From Deltaproteobacteria bacterium (lineage in GTDB: Bacteria; Desulfobacterota_B; Binatia; Bin18), in NCBI GenBank assembly GCA_012271025.1, contig JAAXHF010000723.1, positions 1-16,450 on the forward strand: a stretch of DNA of 16,450 nucleotides, written 5' to 3'. A model generated the notes under the pieces. The model had not been told where the DNA came from and made no database searches. It was given only the letters and a program-made list of their open reading frames with translations. The first letter of the stretch is position 1, and each line of letters starts with the position of its first letter. A program made the position numbers and the translations under genes. Positions 6,946 through 13,071 of the stretch are shown one piece after another.

Positions 6946-7043
6946 TTTTGACATTTGCCTTTTGATCTTTGCCTTTTGCCCTTTGCCTTTTGCCCTTTGC
7001 CTTTTGCCCTTTGCCTTTTGCCCTTTGCCTTTTCCCCTTCCCC
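6946..7043 (+). repeat. heptamer array 3 between ribE and the acyl-CoA synthetase gene
   Basis: Twelve 7-bp units occupy 6946-7029: TTTTGAC, ATTTGCC, TTTTGAT, CTTTGCC, then alternating TTTTGCC and CTTTGCC. A degenerate TTTTCCCCTTCCCC tail follows to 7043. The first three units are diverged and the last nine nearly perfect, giving a 14-bp higher-order period. The pure sequence has no stop codon in any frame. The octamer GACTTGTC sits at 6931-6938, just before the array. The array ends 14 bases from the synthetase ATG and displaces a normal ribosome site. Confidence 0.95.
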
Positions 7044-7056
7044 AGGACCCCCAGCC

Positions 7057-9228
7057 ATGACACAGCCCGACCCCACGGCAATCATCCACACCGCCCAATC
7101 TCAGAGCCGCCACCTGCTGACCGAAGTCGAGTCCAAAGCCCTGTTGCGCGCCGCCGGTCTTGACGTGGTGCGTACCGAGCTGGCCTCAAGCCGCGACCAG
7201 GCCGTCGGTCTGGCCGAAGACTTGGGTTGGCCGGTCGTCCTCAAGATTTGCTCCCCGGACATTGTCCACAAGAGCGATATCGGCGGGGTGCGGCTCAATC
7301 TTGGCTCGGCCGAGGCCGTTGGCCAGGCGTTTGACGACATCATGAACGCCGCCCGCACGGCCCAGCCCGAGGCCCGGCTCGACGGCGTGTCCGTTCAGCC
7401 CATGGCCAGGCCCGGCGTTGAGGTTATTATCGGTCTGACGACCGATCCCCAGTTCGGTGCTCTGATCATGTTCGGTTTGGGCGGGGTGGCGGTTGAAGTC
7501 CTCCAGGATGTGGCCTTTCGGCTGGCGCCGCTCACGCCCGACGACGCCCACAGTATGATCCGTGAACTGCGCGGCCTGCCCCTGCTGACCGGTCATCGCG
7601 GTCAGGCCGCTGTTGATCTGAACGCGCTCGAACAGCTGCTGCTCGGCGTGTCCGGGCTGGCGACCAGCTATCCCCAGATCCAGGAACTCGACCTGAACCC
7701 CAGCCTCGCCTATCCGGACGGCTGCCTGGCGGTCGACGCCCGGATCGTCCTGCGGTCTGACGGCCCGCCACCCGCCCCGCGTCCGCTGTCCGAGCGTACC
7801 CAGGCGGCCCTGGAACGGGTGTTTCATCCCAAGGCGGTGGCGGTCATCGGCGATAAAAAAGCCATGAACTATATGTGGCTGCGCAGTCAAAACCGGTTCC
7901 AGGGCAAGGTCTACTCGGTCCAGATCGACGAGCGCGAACTGCCCGGCATTGAAGCTCTGGGAGTGCCCAACTATACCAGTCTGGCCGATATCCCGGACGA
8001 GATTGATTACGTCATGACCGCCGTTCCGCGTCAGGTCACGCCCAGGATTATTGCCGACTGTGCGGCCAACAAGGTCGGCGGGGTGATGCTGTTCACCTCG
8101 GGCTTCTCAGAGGTCGGCGATGCGGAGGGGAAACAGCTGGAGCAGCGGCTGGTCGAGACCGCCGAAGCGTCCGAACTGGCCCTGATCGGTCCGAACTGCA
8201 TGGGTGTCTACAACCCCCAGATCGGTCTGCGCAACTACACCGAGTTGCCGACCGGCGAGGCCGGCGATGTCGGGTTCATCGGCCAGAGCGGGACCCACAC
8301 CATCACCTTCAGTCTGGCCGCCCCCCAGCACGGCATTCGCATCAGCAAGGCGGTCAGCTTCGGTAATGCCGCGGTGCTGGACGCCAGCGACTATCTCAAC
8401 TATCTGGCTGCCGACGAGCAGACCCAGCGCATCGGCATGTATCTGGAAGGCGTGCGTGAAGGGCGGCGCTTCTTCTCCCTGCTCCGGGAGGTGACGCCCC
8501 ACAAACCGGTGGTCATCTGGAAGGGCGGTCAGAGTGAGGCCGGCCAGCGGGCGACCTCGTCGCATACCGGCTCGCTGGCCACGCCGGTGGCGATCTGGGA
8601 TGCGGTGGTCAAACAGGCCGGAGCCATTCCGGTTGCAGATTTCGATACCCTGCTGGATGTCCTGCACCTCCTCGGCTTGGCCAAATCCACCACCGGAGAC
8701 GGGGTCGGACTGGTCGCCATGACCGGCGGGCCGTCAGTGGTCATTACCGATGCGTTTGAACAGGCGGGACTGCGGGTTCCGGAACTCAGCCAGGACTCGT
8801 ACCAGGAGTTGGCGTCGTTTTTCACCGTCATCGGCGGCAGCTTCCGCAACCCGCTCGACTCGGGGTATACGATCGGCATGGGACAATCGACCGACAATCT
8901 GGCCCGGCTGTTGTCGATTCTGGAGCGTGACCCCAGGATTGACGCCATCGTCATGGATACCGGCGCCGGGCTGGTGGCCGGCCAGTGGCAGGCCCGGCCG
9001 CACCTCCTCGACAGCCTGCTCGACACCCTGTCGGCCTTTGCCACGCGCTCGGCCAAGCCCTTTCTGACCGTCCTCCAGCCGTTCAACCGTGAGGCCGAGC
9101 TACTGTCGGTTCGGGAGAAGTTTCACACCGCAGGGCTGCCCACCTTTGCCACCCACGTCCGGGCTGCCCGCGCGCTGGCTCTGGTCACCGGCTACCGTCG
9201 TTTTCACGCCTCGGCCTCCGAACCCTAG
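7057..9228 (+). CDS. fused NDP-forming acyl-CoA synthetase (acetate-CoA ligase, ADP-forming, family)
   Basis: A 723-residue fusion of both subunits of an ADP-forming acyl-CoA synthetase, which interconverts acyl-CoA, ADP and phosphate with acid, CoA and ATP. Domain order is beta then alpha, the reverse of the common alpha-beta fusion. Residues 20-240 are an ATP-grasp domain (VVLKICSPDIVHKSDIGGV with Lys63, and IMFGLGGVAVEVL). From about 248 comes a CoA-binding Rossmann domain (FHPKAVAVIGD), followed by succinyl-CoA-ligase-like flavodoxin domains (GFIGQSGTHT). SSHTGSLA places His503 where the family phosphohistidine lies. No acetyltransferase domain is attached. The start is ATG 7057; the open frame back to 6955 is only translated heptamer repeat. 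The acyl substrate is unknown. Confidence 0.88.
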   Translation: MTQPDPTAIIHTAQSQSRHLLTEVESKALLRAAGLDVVRTELASSRDQAVGLAEDLGWPVVLKICSPDIVHKSDIGGVRLNLGSAEAVGQAFDDIMNAARTAQPEARLDGVSVQPMARPGVEVIIGLTTDPQFGALIMFGLGGVAVEVLQDVAFRLAPLTPDDAHSMIRELRGLPLLTGHRGQAAVDLNALEQLLLGVSGLATSYPQIQELDLNPSLAYPDGCLAVDARIVLRSDGPPPAPRPLSERTQAALERVFHPKAVAVIGDKKAMNYMWLRSQNRFQGKVYSVQIDERELPGIEALGVPNYTSLADIPDEIDYVMTAVPRQVTPRIIADCAANKVGGVMLFTSGFSEVGDAEGKQLEQRLVETAEASELALIGPNCMGVYNPQIGLRNYTELPTGEAGDVGFIGQSGTHTITFSLAAPQHGIRISKAVSFGNAAVLDASDYLNYLAADEQTQRIGMYLEGVREGRRFFSLLREVTPHKPVVIWKGGQSEAGQRATSSHTGSLATPVAIWDAVVKQAGAIPVADFDTLLDVLHLLGLAKSTTGDGVGLVAMTGGPSVVITDAFEQAGLRVPELSQDSYQELASFFTVIGGSFRNPLDSGYTIGMGQSTDNLARLLSILERDPRIDAIVMDTGAGLVAGQWQARPHLLDSLLDTLSAFATRSAKPFLTVLQPFNREAELLSVREKFHTAGLPTFATHVRAARALALVTGYRRFHASASEP

Positions 9229-9244
9229 CTCCCTGGAGATCGTC

Positions 9245-9307
9245 CTGGCGGGCCTGACGCGCCGCCCGAGAAGAGAGCGCCGAGCCACGCCCGGCTCTCC
9301 CCGCCAG
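9245..9307 (+). terminator. stem-loop region after the acyl-CoA synthetase, possible terminator
   Basis: CTGGCGGG (9245-9252) pairs perfectly with CCCGCCAG (9300-9307). Inside it GAGAGC (9273-9278) pairs with GCTCTC (9294-9299), directly abutting the outer 3' arm. It starts 16 bases after the stop. No T-run follows, so factor-independent termination is doubtful; it may be an RNA 3'-end structure. Confidence 0.35.
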
Positions 9308-9313
9308 CCTCAA

Positions 9314-9342
9314 TTGACCCACTGTCGGCGATACGATAGCAC
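9314..9342 (+). promoter_or_regulatory. weak candidate promoter for the ferredoxin gene
   Basis: TTGACC (9314-9319) lies 17 bases before TAGCAC (9337-9342). The -35 is good and the -10 poor. It is the best candidate in the 180-bp gap between the synthetase and the ferredoxin, whose isolated position and strong GGAAGGAGG site suggest its own transcript. Confidence 0.28.
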
Positions 9343-9408
9343 AGGCTACGACAGGTGCACTTCAGATACGACTGCAAGAAAGCGGAGAATACAGGAAGGA
9401 GGAAAACA

Positions 9409-9762
9409 ATGACCTATATCATCACCCGGCTGTGTCGGGATTGTCTTGACACCGGCTGTGTTGCCGTCTGCCCGGTGGACTGCATCTACAAATACGTTGG
9501 TGATGACAACGAGCAGTTTCCGAACCAACTCTACATTCATCCTGACGAGTGTATTGACTGCGGGGCGTGCGAACCGGAATGCCCCTGGCAGGCCATTTTT
9601 GAGGAAGTTGCCGTTCCCGATGTCTTCGAAGAAGATACGCCTTTGAACTACGCCATGGTCGATCCGATCGACGACTTCGAGGTTGCCCTCCACGAAAAAC
9701 CGGAGAACCCCTCACCCGAGGAGATCCAGGCCAATAAAGAGAAATGGGGCTGGGACGGCTGA
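9409..9762 (+). CDS. seven-iron ferredoxin ([3Fe-4S][4Fe-4S] type)
   Basis: A 117-residue soluble electron carrier. Cysteine spacing copies Azotobacter ferredoxin I: Cys9, 12, 17, 21, 25, then [11 protein letters not shown] (48, 51, 54, 58). By that alignment Cys9, 17 and 58 would hold a [3Fe-4S] cluster and Cys21, 48, 51 and 54 a [4Fe-4S], with Cys12 and Cys25 free. Between the halves there is about seven residues more than in Azotobacter FdI ([13 protein letters not shown]). The acidic C-terminal extension of about 58 residues is usual for this class. The start is ATG 9409 behind AGGAAGGAGG. No redox partner is adjacent in the same direction. Whether the first cluster is 3Fe or 4Fe is inferred from spacing, not proven. 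Confidence 0.88.
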   Translation: MTYIITRLCRDCLDTGCVAVCPVDCIYKYVGDDNEQFPNQLYIHPDECIDCGACEPECPWQAIFEEVAVPDVFEEDTPLNYAMVDPIDDFEVALHEKPENPSPEEIQANKEKWGWDG

Positions 9763-9770
9763 GGTCATAC

Positions 9771-9793
9771 GGGCAAGAGCGCTGCTCTTGCCC
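9771..9793. terminator. perfect 10-bp hairpin between convergent genes, probable bidirectional terminator
   Basis: GGGCAAGAGC (9771-9780), loop GCT, GCTCTTGCCC (9784-9793). It sits eight bases after the ferredoxin stop and 15 bases before the stop of the opposing isomerase-like gene. There is no T-tract on either side, so it departs from the classical form. Position and perfection still argue for transcript-end function in both directions. Confidence 0.55.
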
Positions 9794-9808
9794 CTGCCGC
9801 ACGCCTGC

Positions 9809-10420
9809 CTAGGTACTGCGCTTCAGCTCTTCTTCGACCAGGACCAGCCGGTCGTTGCCAAAAAACATGGAGCCGTTGACAAACATGGTCGGGGTGCCGT
9901 AGCCGCCGCGCTGCATGACCTCGTCCGTGTTGGCCCGCACGCGGTCCTTGTACTCCTGGCGGGCGATCTTTTCAAAATACTCCTGCGGATCGAGCCCGAC
10001 CTCCTCCACAATGGCGCGCAACACCGCGTCCTGACTGATGTCTTTGTCCTCGCCCCAGTAGGTCTCAAACACGCGGGAGCTATAGGCCAGGAAGCGGTCC
10101 GGGTGCTCCAGCGCGACCAGGGCGCCGCGCAGAGCCTTGACCGAGTTGACCGGAAACACGCTGGGCGGATTCTTGATCTTGAGCCCGTAATAGCGCGCCC
10201 AGTCCTGCATGTCCTTGGCCATGTATTTCTGCTTGGCCGGGACGCCCTTCTCGCGGAACTCGTACACCGACGGATTGATCGAGTTGAAGATCCCGCCGAC
10301 CAGGATGGGCCGCCACTCCAGGTCGGCCGCGTACTTCTGACACAGCCCGTCGATCCTGGTAAAGGCCAGATACGTCCAGGGGCTGGAATAGTCATAAAAA
10401 AATTCTACCCGAGCGGCCAT
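9809..10420 (-). CDS. 2-hydroxychromene-2-carboxylate isomerase / kappa-GST-like DsbA-fold protein
   Basis: A 203-residue DsbA-fold protein of the HCCA isomerase (NahD) group. FFYDYSSPWTYLA at 7-19 places Ser13 where the family uses Ser to activate glutathione rather than a CxxC pair. The C-terminal GTPTMFVNGSMFFGNDRL is the family's cis-Pro loop and substrate-end motif. NahD isomerises a ring-opened naphthalene intermediate, but no other naphthalene genes are here, so the role is probably a different glutathione-dependent isomerisation or disulfide chemistry. The start is ATG 10420 with GAGAGGAGA upstream. It lies 28 bases downstream of the alpha/beta hydrolase on the same strand, a likely two-gene operon. 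Confidence 0.85.
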   Translation of the reverse strand: MAARVEFFYDYSSPWTYLAFTRIDGLCQKYAADLEWRPILVGGIFNSINPSVYEFREKGVPAKQKYMAKDMQDWARYYGLKIKNPPSVFPVNSVKALRGALVALEHPDRFLAYSSRVFETYWGEDKDISQDAVLRAIVEEVGLDPQEYFEKIARQEYKDRVRANTDEVMQRGGYGTPTMFVNGSMFFGNDRLVLVEEELKRST

Positions 10421-10448
10421 GTCGTGTTCTCCTCTCTCAGTGGCTAGG

Positions 10449-11198
10449 CTAGGCAGTCAGGAAATCGGCAATCATCCGGTTCATGTCCTCGGCGTAGGCC
10501 AGGTGGATATTGTGTTTGCCGTTGGGAAAAAGATGCACCCGCGAGCCGGCAATACCCCCGTGCAGGACATCGGCATGAAAACGCGGCACGAGCGGATCCT
10601 TCTCGCCGTGCAGGATAAACGTCGGACACCGAATCTCGGCCAGGCGCCCGCGACACACATCGCCCCCGGCTTGATACAGGGCCTGCATGGCATCGCACCA
10701 GTCCGTCCACAGCTCCTGGAGATCGTCGCCGTAGATGGCGCCCATCCCTTCGCGCATTCGGGGCGACCAGGACGACACGGCGCGGGTTTTCTCGTAGCCG
10801 TCGATATCCTCCTGGCTGACATACGCGTTACCGCCCCACACCACGAGTTTTTCCACCTGCCGGGGATGGGCCAGGGTCAGCAGCAGACCGATGATCGCCC
10901 CGTCGCTCCAGCCCCCAACGGCGTAGGACTCGCAGCCCAGGTGGGCCATCAGGGCCACACAGTCTTCGGCGTCCTGGTGGTAGAAATCGATCGGGAACGC
11001 GCGCCGGGGCGGGCGGGAGCTGCCATAGCCGCGCGGGTCAAAGCTGATCACCCGCACCCTCAGCCCGGGCAGCTGTTCGAGCTGCGGCCCAAAGTCCGAC
11101 CGGGCGGTTCCGAGCGCGCCGGGGATCAAGACCAGCGGCGGTCCGTGTCCGTGGTCTTCGTAGTACAGCCTGGCTCCCCTGACCTGTGCATACGGCAT
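10449..11198 (-). CDS. alpha/beta hydrolase resembling valacyclovirase (BPHL-like)
   Basis: A 249-residue alpha/beta hydrolase with the triad Ser98 (GGWSDGA), Asp201 (GEKDPLVP) and His229 (NGKHNIHL). The 28-residue Asp-His spacing equals that which I recall for human BPHL. Segments WGGNAYVSQED and GEKDPLVPRFHAD are nearly those of BPHL, a hydrolase of alpha-amino-acid esters. Asp99 directly after the nucleophile matches the BPHL aspartate that holds the substrate amino group. This suggests an amino-ester hydrolase rather than a haloalkane dehalogenase or lactonase, but that is inference from motifs. The start is ATG 11198 with AGGAGGTG at 11211-11204. It is first in an operon with the HCCA-isomerase-like gene and divergent from coaE. 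Confidence 0.87.
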   Translation of the reverse strand: MPYAQVRGARLYYEDHGHGPPLVLIPGALGTARSDFGPQLEQLPGLRVRVISFDPRGYGSSRPPRRAFPIDFYHQDAEDCVALMAHLGCESYAVGGWSDGAIIGLLLTLAHPRQVEKLVVWGGNAYVSQEDIDGYEKTRAVSSWSPRMREGMGAIYGDDLQELWTDWCDAMQALYQAGGDVCRGRLAEIRCPTFILHGEKDPLVPRFHADVLHGGIAGSRVHLFPNGKHNIHLAYAEDMNRMIADFLTA

Positions 11199-11244
11199 GT
11201 CTTCACCTCCTGTGCGTGACCCATCCTGATACCACGATCACGGC

Positions 11245-11273
11245 CAAGAGAGAACCGGGCGGCCGCTCTCTTG
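11245..11273. promoter_or_regulatory. inverted repeat between the divergent hydrolase and coaE genes
   Basis: CAAGAGAG (11245-11252) and CTCTCTTG (11266-11273) form a perfect 8-bp dyad with a 13-base GC-rich spacer. It sits almost midway in the 111-bp divergent region, where an operator for one or both genes would be expected. A transcript hairpin is the alternative. No regulator gene lies next to it. Confidence 0.35.
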
Positions 11274-11309
11274 CAGAACGCGCCGATCTCTGCCACAACA
11301 CACGGGCGT

Positions 11310-11906
11310 ATGAAAACCATAGGACTGACCGGTGGCATAGGCTCGGGCAAGAGCACTGTCTCCCAACTGCTGGCCGAACGCGGCGCGTTCGTCATTGACG
11401 CCGATAAAGTCGGCCACGAAATCTACCTGCCGGGCAAAGAAGCCTGGAAGCAGGTCACGGAAGCCTTTGGCCGGGAGATTCTGGCGGCGGATCAGACCAT
11501 TGACCGCAAAAAGCTCGGGGCAATCGTGTTCGGCAGCGCTGAGGCGCGCCAGCGTTTGAACGCCATCGTCCATCCCCTGATGTTCGCGGATATCGCCGAG
11601 CGCATTCAGACCAAACGCGCGACCGGATTTTCCGAGCCCATCGTGGTTGAGGCGGCCATCCTGATTGAGGCCAACTGGATTCCCCTGGTTGACGAGGTGT
11701 GGCTGGTCGAGGCCAGCACCGGGGCCGTGGTCGAACGCGTCGCCGCCCAACGCGGCCTGGCGGCCAGCGATACCGAGGCGCGCATCGCCAGCCAGCTGTC
11801 CAACGCCGAGCGGCGCAAACACGCCCAGCTCGTTATCCACAACGACGGCTCGCTGGCCGACCTCAAACAGCGCGTAGACCGGGCCTGGGAGCGGCTGTCC
11901 CAATGA
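11310..11906 (+). CDS. coaE: dephospho-CoA kinase
   Basis: A 198-residue P-loop kinase that phosphorylates the 3'-hydroxyl of dephospho-CoA with ATP, the last step of CoA synthesis. The Walker A loop GGIGSGKST spans 8-16, and DADKVGHE around 29-36 holds the conserved Asp of the family. The lid and CoA-domain helices carry IVHPLMF and the Arg-rich VVERVAAQRG. Length is typical. The start is ATG 11310, since the P-loop begins five residues in and upstream codons encode nothing family-like; there is no strong ribosome site. Its stop overlaps the next ATG as ATGA, so the HAD gene is translationally coupled. Confidence 0.95.
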   Translation: MKTIGLTGGIGSGKSTVSQLLAERGAFVIDADKVGHEIYLPGKEAWKQVTEAFGREILAADQTIDRKKLGAIVFGSAEARQRLNAIVHPLMFADIAERIQTKRATGFSEPIVVEAAILIEANWIPLVDEVWLVEASTGAVVERVAAQRGLAASDTEARIASQLSNAERRKHAQLVIHNDGSLADLKQRVDRAWERLSQ

Positions 11907-12580
11907 GCAAACTGTGTGTGCGCGGTGTCATCTTCGATATGGACGGCACCCTGGCCGACTCGGTCGAGTACTTCTACCATGTCTCGCTCGAAGTCCTCGA
12001 GATCGCCGGCATCCCCCTGCCGTCACGCGACCGGGTGTATGAACTCATGCGGACCGGCCAGGACAATCCGCTGGCCAAACTCTTTCCGCCCGACCACCCC
12101 GACCCGGAGGCCACTCTCAAGCGCATTGTCGATACGCGGATGGACATGTGGATGGATCACTATCACCACAAGACCGAGGCGATTCCGGGTAGCCTGGACC
12201 TGCTCAAGAGCCTGCACGCCCAGGGGCTGCGGCTCGGCATTGCGACCTCCTCGGGGCGTACGCTACCCTTTCTGGATCGCTGGGGGGTCCGCCATCTGTT
12301 CAGCAGTATCATCGGCCGTGAGGATGTCACCAACAGAAAGCCGCATCCCGAGCCGATTCTCAAATGTCTGGAGCGCCTGGCGCTTCAGCCCCACGAGGCG
12401 GTGTATATCGGCGACTCGCCCATCGACGTGCAGGCCAGCCGGGCGGCCGGCTCACATACTGTCGGCGTCCTGACCGGCACCAGCACTCGCGAAATCATGA
12501 CCGACCACGCGCCGGACTACATCCTGGACAGCGTGGCCGAGCTGCCAAACATCCTGGCCCCCGCATCGGCACCCGCATAG
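11903..12580 (+). CDS. HAD-superfamily hydrolase (phosphoglycolate phosphatase / beta-phosphoglucomutase-like)
   Basis: A 225-residue HAD phosphatase. Motif I is FDMDGTLAD (nucleophile Asp12, acid/base Asp14), motif II is ATSSG (115-117), motif III Lys146 in NRKPHPEP and motif IV GDSPIDV (Asp171, Asp175). The helical cap between about 18 and 90 marks subclass I, and the substrate is set by that cap. Phosphoglycolate or pyrophosphate are possible but not shown. The start is the ATG inside the ATGA overlap with coaE at 11903; the open frame back to 11699 is a shadow of coaE. The coupling to coaE hints at a role near CoA or nucleotide metabolism, but that is only association. Confidence 0.88.
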   Translation: MSKLCVRGVIFDMDGTLADSVEYFYHVSLEVLEIAGIPLPSRDRVYELMRTGQDNPLAKLFPPDHPDPEATLKRIVDTRMDMWMDHYHHKTEAIPGSLDLLKSLHAQGLRLGIATSSGRTLPFLDRWGVRHLFSSIIGREDVTNRKPHPEPILKCLERLALQPHEAVYIGDSPIDVQASRAAGSHTVGVLTGTSTREIMTDHAPDYILDSVAELPNILAPASAPA

Positions 12581-12592
12581 GAGGACAGAGGC

Positions 12593-13045
12593 ATGGGACG
12601 TCTGCTTGGTATTGCCGTTCGTGGCGCCTCGCGTGCGCCAATGGAAACCCGGGATACGGTCCACATCAGCCAAGACACGGGTCTTGAGGGCGACTATCGC
12701 GGCAAATACGGTCCGCGCCAGATCACCGTTCTGTCCCAAGAGGCGTGGCAGGCCGCCTGCCAGGATGTCCAGACCGAACTGCCGTGGACAACCCGCCGGG
12801 CCAACCTGTTCGTCAGCGGGGTTGAGCTTGAGCGAACGACCCGCCAGGTTTTACATATCGGCCCGGTCAAACTCGCCATCACCGGCGAAACCGACCCGTG
12901 CGAGCGGATGGATATGCAGCACATGGGCTTGCGTGAGGCTCTCGTCCCGGCCTGGCGGGGCGGGGTCACCTGTTTTGTACTGACCCCGGGCGACATCCGG
13001 CTCGGCGACGAGGTCCAGCTCCTGCCCAGCTCATCAGCAGACTGA
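12593..13045 (+). CDS. MOSC-domain protein
   Basis: A 150-residue single MOSC domain. MOSC domains occur at the C-terminus of molybdenum cofactor sulfurase and stand alone in YiiM/YuaD-like proteins that handle N-hydroxylated bases or sulfur carriers. Seen: GLEGDYRGKYGPRQITVLS at 30-48 and GETDPCERMD with the conserved Cys103, the residue thought to carry sulfur or bind Mo cofactor. No beta-barrel partner or ferredoxin domain is fused. The start is ATG 12593 with AGGAGG seven bases upstream, 12 bases after the HAD stop, so the three genes form one operon. It is convergent with the transporter; only 26 bases separate the two stops. Confidence 0.88.
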   Translation: MGRLLGIAVRGASRAPMETRDTVHISQDTGLEGDYRGKYGPRQITVLSQEAWQAACQDVQTELPWTTRRANLFVSGVELERTTRQVLHIGPVKLAITGETDPCERMDMQHMGLREALVPAWRGGVTCFVLTPGDIRLGDEVQLLPSSSAD

Positions 13046-13071
13046 ACGCTGTCCGGCATCGCATCCAGCTA

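Noticed and set aside
6946..7043. CRISPR array
   Set aside because: The units are 7 bp with no spacers and no cas genes.
6955..7056. N-terminal extension of the acyl-CoA synthetase as a signal peptide
   Set aside because: The enzyme family is cytoplasmic and its conserved sequence begins after 7057. The extension is only translated repeat.
6534..7113. Minus-strand frames reading KGKGQKAKGKRQ-type protein
   Set aside because: They are translations of the reversed heptamer array, not genes. Several overlapping frames give the same repeat.
9683..10447. A 254-codon plus-strand frame over the isomerase-like gene
   Set aside because: It is a shadow of the DsbA-fold gene on the other strand, and it also overlaps the end of the ferredoxin.
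10419..11219. A 266-codon plus-strand frame over the alpha/beta hydrolase
   Set aside because: The minus strand carries the full catalytic triad and a strong ribosome site. The plus product has no recognisable motif.
11699..11902. Upstream extension of the HAD gene
   Set aside because: The extra residues are an arginine/proline-rich shadow of coaE. The ATGA overlap at 11903 gives the family-normal N-terminus.
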